Under the pieces are notes generated by a model. It had not been told where the DNA came from, did no database searches, and worked only from the letters and a program-made list of their open reading frames with translations. A stretch of 49,410 nt of DNA from Myxococcota bacterium (GTDB lineage Bacteria > Myxococcota_A > UBA796 > UBA9615 > JAKLKC01). This document shows positions 35,413 to 43,360 of the stretch, piece after piece (positions within the stretch are counted from its first letter, which is position 1; each line of letters begins with the position of its first letter). The DNA is taken from positions 1 to 49,410 of the forward strand of contig JAKLKC010000051.1 of NCBI GenBank assembly GCA_023150875.1. The letters run 5' to 3'. Both the position numbers and the translations under genes were made by a program.

Positions 35413-36283
35413 TCTGGGCCTGCTCCCGGATCTTCTCGACCTCCCCCTTCATCTCCACGATCAGCCGCCGGGCGGCGAGGTCCGTCGCCTTGCTGCCCAT
35501 GGTGTTCACCTCGCGGTGCAGCTCCTGGGCGAGGAAGTCCAGGCGACGCCCCACCGCGCCGCCCTGGGCCAGCGCCTCGCGCACCTGCTGGACGTGGCTG
35601 CCCAGGCGGGCGATCTCCTCGTGGATGTCGGCGCGGTCCGCGACGAGGGCCGCCTCCTGGACCAGGCGGGCCTCGTCCACCGCCACCCCCTGGAGGAGCT
35701 GGGCGAGGCGCTCCCGGAGCTGCTCCACCGCCTTGGGCACGGCGTCCCGCACCGCCTCGGCCACCTGCCCCGCCAGCTCCGCCAGCCGGTCGCACCTCGC
35801 CCCCAGGTCGGCGGCGAGGCGTTCGCCCTCCACGGTCCGCATGCGGACCACCATGGCCAGGGCGAGGTCCAGCGCCTGCTCGCACCGGGCGAGCTCCTCG
35901 TCGACGTCGGCCTCCTCCTCCACGGCCAGCACCCCCGGCCTCTCGGCCAGGTGGACGGCGTCCACCGCCGCGGTGACGTGGAGGTGGGCGCCGATCTTCT
36001 GGAGCGCGTCCAGGTAGGAGCGGGCCAGGGCGAGGTCGACCCGCACCTGGCTGGCGGCTCCCCCCGCGCCCCGGCGGCGGAAGGTGACCTCCAGCCGCCC
36101 GCGTTCGAAGCGGGAGCGCAGCCGCGCGGCGATCCGGGCCTCCCCCGACAGGAGGGGACCCGGCAGGCGGATCCCCAGGTCCAGGAAGCGGTGGTTGACC
36201 GAGCGGACCTCGCAGGCCACCTCGACGCCGTCCTTCTCGACCATCCCCCGGCCGTAGCCGGTCATGCTGCGGATCCCGCCCAC
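35402..36283 (-). CDS. yicC: YicC-family endoribonuclease
   Basis: 293 residues. The start GGIRSMTGYGRGMVEKDGVE is the family hallmark, followed by CEVRSVNHRFLDLGIRLPGP. The C-terminal DUF1732 region DFLAQELHREVNTMGSKATD ends QNVE. YicC proteins are metal-dependent ribonucleases involved in RNA turnover. GGGGAG lies upstream of the GTG at 36283. Overlap with gmk is the usual arrangement. Confidence 0.93.
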   Translation of the reverse strand: MGGIRSMTGYGRGMVEKDGVEVACEVRSVNHRFLDLGIRLPGPLLSGEARIAARLRSRFERGRLEVTFRRRGAGGAASQVRVDLALARSYLDALQKIGAHLHVTAAVDAVHLAERPGVLAVEEEADVDEELARCEQALDLALAMVVRMRTVEGERLAADLGARCDRLAELAGQVAEAVRDAVPKAVEQLRERLAQLLQGVAVDEARLVQEAALVADRADIHEEIARLGSHVQQVREALAQGGAVGRRLDFLAQELHREVNTMGSKATDLAARRLIVEMKGEVEKIREQAQNVE

Positions 36284-36317
36284 GAGGCTCCCCGTCGCGC
36301 CGCCGGGCGACGCCGGC

Positions 36318-37538
36318 TCAGGAACGCGCGGAATGATAGGCCCCCGCCGGGAGGGAGTCCACGGCGTGGAGCATGGCCCGGACCTGGGTGTCGACGTGGT
36401 GGTAGCGGCGGATCGCCTCCCGGCCCCCGTCGCCGATCCGGGCGGCGAGGCGGGGATCGACGGCGACGTGGCCCAGGGCGTCGGCCAGGGCCGTCGGGTC
36501 GTCGGGGGGAACGACCAGCCCCGTGGCGCCGTTCCAGACCAGCTCGGGGATCCCGCCGACGGCGGCGGTCACCACCGGGATCCCCCGGGCCATGGCCTCC
36601 ATGAGGGCCACGGGGATCCCGTCCCGGTCGCCGTCCGGCGCCACCCGGCAGGCGAGGGCGAGGCAGTGGGGTGGGGCGGCGAGCAGGCGCTCCACGTCCC
36701 GGTCGGCGAGGGCGCCGTGGAAGCGCACGGCGGCGCCGGGGAGGTCCATGAGGCGGGCGCGGGCGCGGAGGGAGCCCTCTTCGGGCCCCCCTCCGACGAC
36801 GTCCAGCTCGGCGTCGGGCACGTCGCGGCGGAGCAGCGCGAAGGCCCGCAGCAGGACGTCGTGCCCCTTCTTGGGGACGACGCGCCCGACGGAGAGCACC
36901 CGGAACGGGGTCCCCGGCGGCGGGGGTGGCACGGCCGCGGCGGGGAAGGGTACGCCGACCTTCACCACCTCCAGGCGCGGGCCGATCTCCGGGGCCAGGG
37001 CCCGGGCGGCGGCGGCGGCGTCGGCGGACGCGGCGAGCACCCGGTCGGCGCCTTCCAGGACGGCGCGGGCGGCGGGCCGGGGCACGTGGACGTCCCGGGC
37101 GTGGACGGTGACCGAGTAGGGGATCCCCCCGAGGCGGTGTACCGCCAGGGCGATCTCGGCGGCCTCGGCGGCGAAGTGGGCGTGCAGGCGCCGGATCCCC
37201 TCCCGGGCGCACAGCTCGGCGATCCACGCGGCCCGGGCCGCGTCCCGCAGCCGCGCCAGGGGCCCCTCGGGGGCGACGAGGGCCCCCAGGGATCCCCCAC
37301 GCCGGGCACCGGCCGCCAGGACCGCCGGCTGGTGCCCCCGGGGCACGAACGCGACCTGGCCCTCGACGCGGCGAGACACGTCGTGGACCGGCCCGTCCGG
37401 CGCGGGATCGAGGGCGATCACTCTGGGCACCGCCCCCAGGACCTCGCCGGCGGCGGCGACCTCGTGGTGGACGAAGGTCTCGGAGACCGCGGGGAAGTAC
37501 CGGACGATCCAGGCGATGGGGGGGCGGGTGCCGCTCAC
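36318..37538 (-). CDS. GT4-family glycosyltransferase
   Basis: 406 residues, cytoplasmic GT-B fold. The N-terminal acceptor domain has IAWIVRYFPAVSETFVHHEV, a phrase common in colanic-acid/exopolysaccharide WcaL-like transferases. The donor domain has FRVLSVGRVVPKKGHDVLLR, VGGGPEEGSL, and the E-x7-E motif in VALMEAMARGIPVVTAAVGG. The GTG start overlaps the upstream gene's TGA (GTGA). It is the last of five glycosyltransferases in the minus-strand LPS/exopolysaccharide cluster; the sugar specificity is unknown. Confidence 0.88.
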   Translation of the reverse strand: MSGTRPPIAWIVRYFPAVSETFVHHEVAAAGEVLGAVPRVIALDPAPDGPVHDVSRRVEGQVAFVPRGHQPAVLAAGARRGGSLGALVAPEGPLARLRDAARAAWIAELCAREGIRRLHAHFAAEAAEIALAVHRLGGIPYSVTVHARDVHVPRPAARAVLEGADRVLAASADAAAAARALAPEIGPRLEVVKVGVPFPAAAVPPPPPGTPFRVLSVGRVVPKKGHDVLLRAFALLRRDVPDAELDVVGGGPEEGSLRARARLMDLPGAAVRFHGALADRDVERLLAAPPHCLALACRVAPDGDRDGIPVALMEAMARGIPVVTAAVGGIPELVWNGATGLVVPPDDPTALADALGHVAVDPRLAARIGDGGREAIRRYHHVDTQVRAMLHAVDSLPAGAYHSARS

Positions 37539-38698
37539 GGCGACGCCCCCGCCCGCGGGGCCTCGGGGACGAGGGCCGCCGGGGCCAGGACCGCCCGCAG
37601 GTCCCGGGCGCGGTGGTCCCAGGTCCGGGAGGCGGCGCGGGCGAGGCCGGCCGCGGCGAGGCGCGCGGCCAGCGCCCGGTCGGCGTGGAGCCGGGCGACG
37701 GCGGCCACCAGGGCCCGGGGATCCCCCGGGGGGACCAGCAGCGCGTCGGCGCCGTCGTCCGCCAGCTCTCGGACCGCGGGGAGGTCCGTGGCGACCAGGG
37801 GCACCCCCGCGGCGTGGGCCTCCAGGACCTTCAGCGGCGAGGCGAAGTCCCGGGCGTTCACCGTGGGAGCGTAGAGCGCGAGGGCGCACAGGGCCCCGTC
37901 GTACAGCGAGGCGACCCGCCCCGGCGGCAGGAACCCCTCGAAGAAGGGCCGCCCGGCATCCCCGAGGTCCCCGAGGAGGGCGGCGGCCCCCTCGTGCTCC
38001 GGATCCCCCGCCAGTCGGAGCTGGAGGGATGGGGGCAGCCCCCGGGCGACGGCCGCCAGGGGGAGCGCGTCCTCGGGCCGGCGCAGGAGGCCCGCCTGCA
38101 CCACGGCGCGGGCGCCGGGGAGGGCGGCGATCCGCCTCCCGGCGGCGGCGGGGTCGAGGCGCGCGCCGTTGGGCACCACGGCGGCGCCAAGGCCCGGGAA
38201 CCGCGCGGCGAGGGCCCGGGCGAGCCCCCGGGAGACGGCGGCGTGGGCGTCGGCGGCGGCGGCGGCCCCGGCCTCCCCCCGGTCGGGCTCCCCGAGGGCG
38301 GAGGGGATGCTGTGCCACTCCATCACCAGGCGCGGCCGCCGGGCGGCGGGCAGGGACCCCCGCAACCGGGCCACGAGGACCGCGTCCCGGACGTCCCGGA
38401 CCAGCACGGCGTCCGCCCCGCCCAGGAGCCCGACGATCCGGGCCCGGCGTTCCAGGGACGCCCCCGGGGCCCAGCCGGACCGGGGCCACCAGAGCCGGAG
38501 CCCGGGCACGGGCCCCTCCCCGTGGGCGGCGAGGACCTCCGGGGGCTCCTCCCCGCCGCCGGGCGCGTCCAGGACGAGCTCGACCGCGCCTCCCGCCCGC
38601 GCCAGCGCCACCGCCGTCGCCACGACCTGCACCGCCTGGGGCCGCGGGGCCAGCGGTTCGACTCGGGCGAGGTGAATGAGGTGGGGGAAGTCCGTCAT
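37535..38698 (-). CDS. GT4-like glycosyltransferase
   Basis: 387 residues. Start MTDFPHLIHLARVEPLAPRP; the acceptor half is Ala/Arg-rich (LVLDAPGGGEEPPEVLAAHG). Donor motifs: VVPNGARLDPAAAG, SPLKVLEAHAAGVPLVATDL, GADALLVPPGDPRALVAAVA. The first Glu of the usual E-x7-E is replaced (SPLKVLEAH keeps only one clear Glu), a common variation. It overlaps the next gene by four bases (GTGA). The upstream vapB-like gene is divergent, 148 bases away. Confidence 0.82.
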   Translation of the reverse strand: MTDFPHLIHLARVEPLAPRPQAVQVVATAVALARAGGAVELVLDAPGGGEEPPEVLAAHGEGPVPGLRLWWPRSGWAPGASLERRARIVGLLGGADAVLVRDVRDAVLVARLRGSLPAARRPRLVMEWHSIPSALGEPDRGEAGAAAAADAHAAVSRGLARALAARFPGLGAAVVPNGARLDPAAAGRRIAALPGARAVVQAGLLRRPEDALPLAAVARGLPPSLQLRLAGDPEHEGAAALLGDLGDAGRPFFEGFLPPGRVASLYDGALCALALYAPTVNARDFASPLKVLEAHAAGVPLVATDLPAVRELADDGADALLVPPGDPRALVAAVARLHADRALAARLAAAGLARAASRTWDHRARDLRAVLAPAALVPEAPRAGASP

Positions 38699-38763
38699 CG
38701 CATGCACGCGGAGTTGCCGGTCCAGGACGTCCAGATCATGTCGCTGAAAGGTCGAAGCTCGGG

Positions 38764-38792
38764 TTGACATCGTTCCGGAAATTCGCAACGAT
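38764..38792 (+). promoter_or_regulatory. vapB promoter with operator-like repeats
   Basis: A perfect TTGACA (38764-38769) and AACGAT (38787-38792) are 17 bases apart. Inverted arms ATCGTT (38769-38774) and AACGAT (38787-38792) border the spacer, which also contains the palindrome TTCCGGAA (38773-38780). CGTTCCG recurs at 38771-38777 and 38805-38811. Short repeats of this kind suit autoregulation by a ribbon-helix-helix antitoxin. Confidence 0.55.
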
Positions 38793-38846
38793 CCATTGAT
38801 GAAACGTTCCGCGCCCGGCCGCGTGGATCCACATCCGAGGTGCCCC

Positions 38847-39563
38847 ATGATCCTCGAACTGGTCGAGAGCCCGGACGAGGTCATCCGGTCCAGTGATGCG
38901 TTCCATAGGGAGATCCCGAGCGATCCCGACCCGGCGCGTCTGCTGGTCCGGAAGTCCTGGTACTTCGTGTACGACCCGGCACGCCGCCGGTTCACGCCCA
39001 GCAAGTGGGCAGGTTTCCGGGGCATGGACTCCGGGCTGTATGGGGCCGGAATCGATGGTGCCACCGATGGCGCTACCTTCAACGGAACCCGTGCTCGCGT
39101 CGCCGTGGAGAGGGCCCTGGGGACCCGCTTCCGCCCCGATCCGGTCCTCGACGCTGCCCTCGCCTCCTGGGCCAGGGAGACGTTCGGCGGAGACGTCCTC
39201 GACGGTGTCGACACGAGGAAGTGGAAGTACGTGAGGCTGCCGGAGCATGCCGACGCGAGCCGTGAGGCCGGGCAGTACTCCCCGGGAGCCGATCCGAGCG
39301 GCATCAGTCATGGTCCGGCTTGGGTGGAGATCAGTGTACCAAGATCGATCATGCACCGTGTGGAGCGGACCGCCAGCGCGACGGGGGACGGCGTTCGCAC
39401 CGTCGTCTCGCGGGCCCTCGCGGACTGGCTCGACCGCTGGGAGGCCGAGAACCGATTCCGACTTCGGGACGTCAGCTTCGGGGGTGACGGGCTGAACCCC
39501 GAGTTCGATGACGGCGACTGGGGCCGGATGCGCGAAGCGGCGTACGAGGGGCAAGGCGGATGA
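38847..39563 (+). CDS. VapB-type antitoxin with an extra N-terminal domain
   Basis: 238 residues, about three times the size of a normal VapB. GAGGTG lies seven bases ahead of the ATG. Residues ~159-196 form a ribbon-helix-helix (WVEISVPRSIMHRVERTASA, VVSRALADWLDRWEAE). Residues ~204-238 (FRLRDVSFGGDGLNPEF then DDGDWGRMREAAYEGQGG) are the toxin-binding tail found in antitoxins of PIN toxins. Residues ~1-155 are something else: KSWYFVYDPARRRFTPSKWA, GFRGMDSGLYGAG, then a helical part ending WARETFGGDVLDGVDTRKWK. The extra domain may be a DNA- or ligand-binding sensor; I cannot name it. The stop overlaps the toxin start (ATGA). Confidence 0.8.
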   Translation: MILELVESPDEVIRSSDAFHREIPSDPDPARLLVRKSWYFVYDPARRRFTPSKWAGFRGMDSGLYGAGIDGATDGATFNGTRARVAVERALGTRFRPDPVLDAALASWARETFGGDVLDGVDTRKWKYVRLPEHADASREAGQYSPGADPSGISHGPAWVEISVPRSIMHRVERTASATGDGVRTVVSRALADWLDRWEAENRFRLRDVSFGGDGLNPEFDDGDWGRMREAAYEGQGG

Positions 39564-40012
39564 TCGCGGTGGACACGCAAGTCCTCGTCTATGCCCATCG
39601 CCGGGACTCGCCCTGGCACAGCGAGGCCCGAAGTCGGTTGGCGGAGCTCGCAGAGGGCGACGCGCCGTGGGCCATCCCCTGGCCGTGCGTCACGGAGTTC
39701 CTGGCTGTGGTCACCCACGCGCGGATCTACCGACCGCCAACGCCACTCGCCGTAGCCCTGGAGCAGGTCGAAGCCTGGCTGGAGTCCCCGAGCGTCTCCC
39801 TCCTCGTGGAGGACGGCGCTCCCTGGCCCGAACTGCGGGACCTGCTGGCGGCGACCGGCACCACCGGTCCGACCGTCCACGGCGCCCGGACCTCGGTACT
39901 CTGCCGCTCTCGCGGAGTGACGACACTCTGGTCGGCCGACCGGGACCACAAGCGATTCCCGGGACTCCACGTCACGAACCCTCTCGCCGCCGTCCATCCC
40001 ACGCTCCGCTGA
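39560..40012 (+). CDS. VapC-type PIN-domain protein with a substituted active-site residue
   Basis: 150 residues. The PIN layout is clear: MIAVDTQVLVYAHRRDSPWH (D5), WPCVTEFLAVVTHARIY (E46), LWSADRDHKRFPGL (D127/D129). The third acidic residue, normally in VHDARI, is Gly108 here (TVHGARTSVLC), and the D-T-N of the first motif is D-T-Q. The protein is otherwise full length, so it may be catalytically impaired and act only in repression with the antitoxin, or use another acid. Its 3' end overlaps the convergent glycosyltransferase by 41 bases. Confidence 0.85.
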   Translation: MIAVDTQVLVYAHRRDSPWHSEARSRLAELAEGDAPWAIPWPCVTEFLAVVTHARIYRPPTPLAVALEQVEAWLESPSVSLLVEDGAPWPELRDLLAATGTTGPTVHGARTSVLCRSRGVTTLWSADRDHKRFPGLHVTNPLAAVHPTLR

Positions 40013-41126
40013 CGCGCCATCGTACTCCTTCGAGGACCGAGTCCGCGAACTTCCCCGGCGAGTGCCGCCCCAGCGCCCGCTCCCGCCCCGCCGCTCCCAG
40101 GGCGCGCGCCCGCTCGGGATCGGTCAGGAGGCCCACCAGCGCCTCCACCAGCGCCCCCTCATCCCCGGGGTCCACCAGCACCCCCGTCACGCCGTCGTCC
40201 ACCGCCTCGGGCACGCCGCCGGTCGTTCCCGCCACCACCGGCAGGCCCCTCGCCCCCGCCTCCAGGAAGGTCAGGCCGTAGCCCTCGGTGTCGCCCCCCC
40301 CCTCCTCCCGGCAGGGCATGGCGTAGATCCGGGCCCGGGCCCAGGCCGCCTCCAGGGCGTCACCCCTCAGGTGGCCGGCGAACTCCACCGCGTCCTCCAC
40401 CCCTGCCTCCCGGGCCCGCGCCCGGAGCCTGGCCCCGTCCGGCCCCCTCCCCACCAGCAGGAGCCTCGCCCCCGGCACCCGCCGCCGCACCTCGGGCCAG
40501 GCGGCGATCAGGCGGTCCTGGCCCTTGCGGGGCACCAGGCGACCCAGGCAGATCGCCGTCGGGGCGGCATCGGGTTCCACGACGGAACGGGGCGGCGGCG
40601 GGAGGATCCCCGGCTGGAAAACCGCGATCCGACTCCCCGGCACTCCCCGCGCCGCCAGCTCCCCCGCCATCCACCGGGACAGGGCCAGCACCCGTTCGGC
40701 GCGCCCCAGGACCCGCGCCCGGAGGCGCTCCCGGCGCGGGGTCAGCGCCGCCGTCACGTCCCGCCCCGAGGCCAGCACCCAGGTGGGGACCCCGAAGAGC
40801 GCCCCCATCCGGCTCGGCACCCGCGCCAGCTCCCAGGTGGCGCAGATCGCCGCCCGGGGCCGGAGCGCCAGCAGCAGCCAGGGGAGCCCCAGCGCCAGCC
40901 ACAGGTCCGACCAGCGGCGCCAGGAGCGGCCCGGCAGCCGGACGAGGCGATAGGGGCGCTCCGTCTCGCCCTCCACCCCGCTCCCCCTGCGCCCCCGGGT
41001 GACCACCACCGCCGGTCGCCCCCGCGCCTCCATTCCCCGTGCGAGGGCGTCCACCAGGGTGCCGATCCCCCCGTCCTGCTCCGGGGGGAGGTCCAGGGTC
41101 AGCAGCAGGAACGGGCGCGCCCTCAC
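39972..41126 (-). CDS. GT4-family glycosyltransferase
   Basis: 384 residues from GTG 41126, four bases after the stop of the upstream heptosyltransferase. N-terminal FLLLTLDLPPEQDGGIGTLV (glycine-rich acceptor loop); donor domain AICLGRLVPRKGQDRLIAAW, LLLVGRGPDGARLRARA, and YGLTFLEAGARGLPVVAGTT then GGVPEAVDDGVTGVLV. It probably extends an LPS core or O-chain. The last ~14 codons are antisense to the end of vapC, so the C-terminus (SGAWDGRRREGS) may have been reshaped by insertion of that module. Confidence 0.88.
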   Translation of the reverse strand: MRARPFLLLTLDLPPEQDGGIGTLVDALARGMEARGRPAVVVTRGRRGSGVEGETERPYRLVRLPGRSWRRWSDLWLALGLPWLLLALRPRAAICATWELARVPSRMGALFGVPTWVLASGRDVTAALTPRRERLRARVLGRAERVLALSRWMAGELAARGVPGSRIAVFQPGILPPPPRSVVEPDAAPTAICLGRLVPRKGQDRLIAAWPEVRRRVPGARLLLVGRGPDGARLRARAREAGVEDAVEFAGHLRGDALEAAWARARIYAMPCREEGGGDTEGYGLTFLEAGARGLPVVAGTTGGVPEAVDDGVTGVLVDPGDEGALVEALVGLLTDPERARALGAAGRERALGRHSPGKFADSVLEGVRWRVSGAWDGRRREGS

Positions 41127-41130
41127 CCCC

Positions 41131-42177
41131 TCAACCCAGCCGCGCCGCCGCGAGGGCCGCGGCGAGGGCCCGCTCGGCGGTGAGGTCGGCCATGCAGCGG
41201 TGGTGCCGCCGCGGGCAACGCCTCCCCCCGTAGAGCGAGCAGGGGCTGCACGCGAGCCCCTCCACCCGCACCGCCTCGCCCCTCCCCTCCCAGGTCCAGT
41301 AGCCCATGTCCACCCCCGTCGGCCCGAAGAGGCCCACCACCGGGGTGCCCACCGCCGCCGCCAGGTGCAGCAGGCCGCTGTCCCCGGCCACCGCCACCGC
41401 GCACCGGGACAGGGCCGCCGCCGTCGCCGGCAGCGAGGGATCGCAGAAGGCCGTCGCCGCACCACCGGCGGAGACCACCACCCGCTCCACCAGGTCCGCC
41501 TCCCCCGCCGCACCGAAGACCGCCGCCCGCCCCCGGGTCCGGTCGGCCCAGCGCCGGGCCAGCTCCGCCCACCGCTCCGGCGGCCAGGTCTTGGTGGGCG
41601 CCGACGCCCCGGGGCACAGCCCCAGGGAAGGCTCCCACGCCGGTGCCCGGGAGGGGGGGAGCATCGACTGGGGCAGCGCCGGCCTCGCGCCGCATCCCTC
41701 CTCCCCGGGCGGGATCCCCACCGCCTCCAGGGCCCGGGAGGTCAGGGTCCGGGGGGGCGGCATCCCCGGGAAGCGCAGCCGCACCCGGCGGTAGACCGAC
41801 TGCTTGCGGATCACCGTGCTGGGGCGGCCCAGGAGGGTGACCAGGGTGCGGCTCCGCACGCTGCCGTGGAGGTCCACCACCTCCCGGGGCTCGCCCGGGC
41901 GGAGCCGGTGGGCCAGGGCCACCAGCTCGGGCCAGCCGCCGCCCTCCGGCCACGAGATCACCTCGCCCACACCCGGAAAGAGGCGCGCCAGCGCCACGTA
42001 GGGCGCCGACGTCACCAGGGTGATGGGCGCGCCGTAGCGCAGGGCGAGGGCCGTCAGCGCCGGCTGGACCAGCACCAGGTCCCCCAGGCGCCCGAAGCGG
42101 ATCGCCACCGGCGCCCCCGCCACCCTCACCCGGGACTCCGCTGCCAGTTCCTGCCGGGTGATGGAGCGCGCCGTCAC
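41131..42177 (-). CDS. GT9 heptosyltransferase-like protein
   Basis: 348 residues. GT9/ADP-heptose:LPS heptosyltransferase features: VAIRFGRLGDLVLVQPALTA near the N-terminus, LGLCPGASAPTKTWPPERWA in the linker, and VAGDSGLLHLAAAVGTPVVG then LFGPTGVDMGYW at the donor site. A late Cys/His cluster (CSPCSLYGGRRCPRRHHRC) is also common in the family. It adds heptose or a related sugar to LPS inner core at the cytoplasmic face. GTGA overlap with the upstream GT9 gene. Confidence 0.9.
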   Translation of the reverse strand: MTARSITRQELAAESRVRVAGAPVAIRFGRLGDLVLVQPALTALALRYGAPITLVTSAPYVALARLFPGVGEVISWPEGGGWPELVALAHRLRPGEPREVVDLHGSVRSRTLVTLLGRPSTVIRKQSVYRRVRLRFPGMPPPRTLTSRALEAVGIPPGEEGCGARPALPQSMLPPSRAPAWEPSLGLCPGASAPTKTWPPERWAELARRWADRTRGRAAVFGAAGEADLVERVVVSAGGAATAFCDPSLPATAAALSRCAVAVAGDSGLLHLAAAVGTPVVGLFGPTGVDMGYWTWEGRGEAVRVEGLACSPCSLYGGRRCPRRHHRCMADLTAERALAAALAAARLG

Positions 42178-43349
42178 GGACCGACCCGCCCGCCACCGCC
42201 GGAGGGGGGCCACCCTCCCGCCTCCACGTCGAGGGATCGGTCGGTCGACGTGGAGTCCAGGGACCGGTCGAAGGACTGCTCGATGGGCCCGACGCCCCGG
42301 TCCTCCTCCAGGATCCCCAGCATCGCCCGGGCCACGTCCCGCGCCTCCACCCCCCGCAGGCACTCCAGGGCGTGGGAGCAGGTCCGCCGATAGCACCCGG
42401 CGCAGGGGAGATCGGACCGGTGGAAGGTCACCGCCCGGCCCCCCAGCGGGCGGTGCAGCTCCGGGAGGCTCATCCCGAACACCGCCAGCACGGTGCCCCC
42501 GCCCGCGGCCCACAAGTGCATCGGCCCGGTGTCGTTGGTCACCAGCATCGCCGCGCGGGGGGCCAGGGAGGCGAGGGCCCGCAGCGGGACGGCCTCGGCC
42601 CCGGCGAAGACGTGGACCGGGGCGGATCCCCCGGAGCGAAGCCGCACCGTCCGGGCGACGCGGCGGGCGATCTCCCCCTCGTCGGGCCCTCCCAGGACCA
42701 CGAGGGCGGCCCCGGCGTCCACCGCCGCCACCCCGACCTCCGCGAAGGAGTCCGGCGGCCAACGCTTGGTCGGCCCGAAGGTGGCGCCGGGGTTCAGGGC
42801 GACGACGGGACGGAGACCACCGTCCGAGACCATGTCCCAGAGCGCCGTCGCCGCCGCGTCGTCCGCCTCGGCGGGCTCGACCTGGGGCAGGGGGTCCTCG
42901 GGGACCGGGATCCCCGCGGCCCGCAGCAGGTCGAGCCAGTCCCGGGCCTGGTGGACCTTGGGCCTGCCCCGGCGCACCTCCGGCGAGAAGGTGAGCAGGC
43001 CCCGCCGGAGATCTCCCCCGTACCCCCACCGCTCGGGGATCCCCGCGCGCCATGCCTGCCACGCCGACCGGAACGAGGGGGCCAGCACCACGGCCAGCCC
43101 GAAACGGCGGGCGCCCAGGGCCCGCACGAACCCGCCGTCGGCCCCGGCGGGGGGCACCGGCAGCAGCTCCGCCACGGCCGGGTGACCGCGGAAGACCTCG
43201 ATGGCCGGCGAGCGGGTGGCCACGGTCACGGCGCGGGAGGGCAGGCGCGCCGCCAGCGCCGCCAGCGCGGGCAGGCTGAGGACGGCGTCGCCGATCCAGT
43301 TTGGCGCCCGGAAGAGCACGGGGCCCGGAGGCACGCGGCGCGGCGGCAC
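42174..43349 (-). CDS. GT9 heptosyltransferase-like protein with a repetitive tail
   Basis: 391 residues from GTG 43349 (alternatives at 43334 and 43319). Motifs: VLFRAPNWIGDAVLSLPALA, VVALNPGATFGPTKRWPPDS, MLVTNDTGPMHLWAAGGGTV and the Cys group CAGCYRRTCSHALECLRG. The family is ADP-heptose:LPS heptosyltransferase II-like (WaaF). The last ~40 residues include two DRSLD units (FDRSLDSTSTDRSLDVEAGG) and a Gly/Pro tail, absent from most relatives. First glycosyltransferase of the cluster, 12 bases after the pilT stop. Confidence 0.9.
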   Translation of the reverse strand: MPPRRVPPGPVLFRAPNWIGDAVLSLPALAALAARLPSRAVTVATRSPAIEVFRGHPAVAELLPVPPAGADGGFVRALGARRFGLAVVLAPSFRSAWQAWRAGIPERWGYGGDLRRGLLTFSPEVRRGRPKVHQARDWLDLLRAAGIPVPEDPLPQVEPAEADDAAATALWDMVSDGGLRPVVALNPGATFGPTKRWPPDSFAEVGVAAVDAGAALVVLGGPDEGEIARRVARTVRLRSGGSAPVHVFAGAEAVPLRALASLAPRAAMLVTNDTGPMHLWAAGGGTVLAVFGMSLPELHRPLGGRAVTFHRSDLPCAGCYRRTCSHALECLRGVEARDVARAMLGILEEDRGVGPIEQSFDRSLDSTSTDRSLDVEAGGWPPSGGGGRVGP

Positions 43350-43360
43350 GGCGGGGGGCC

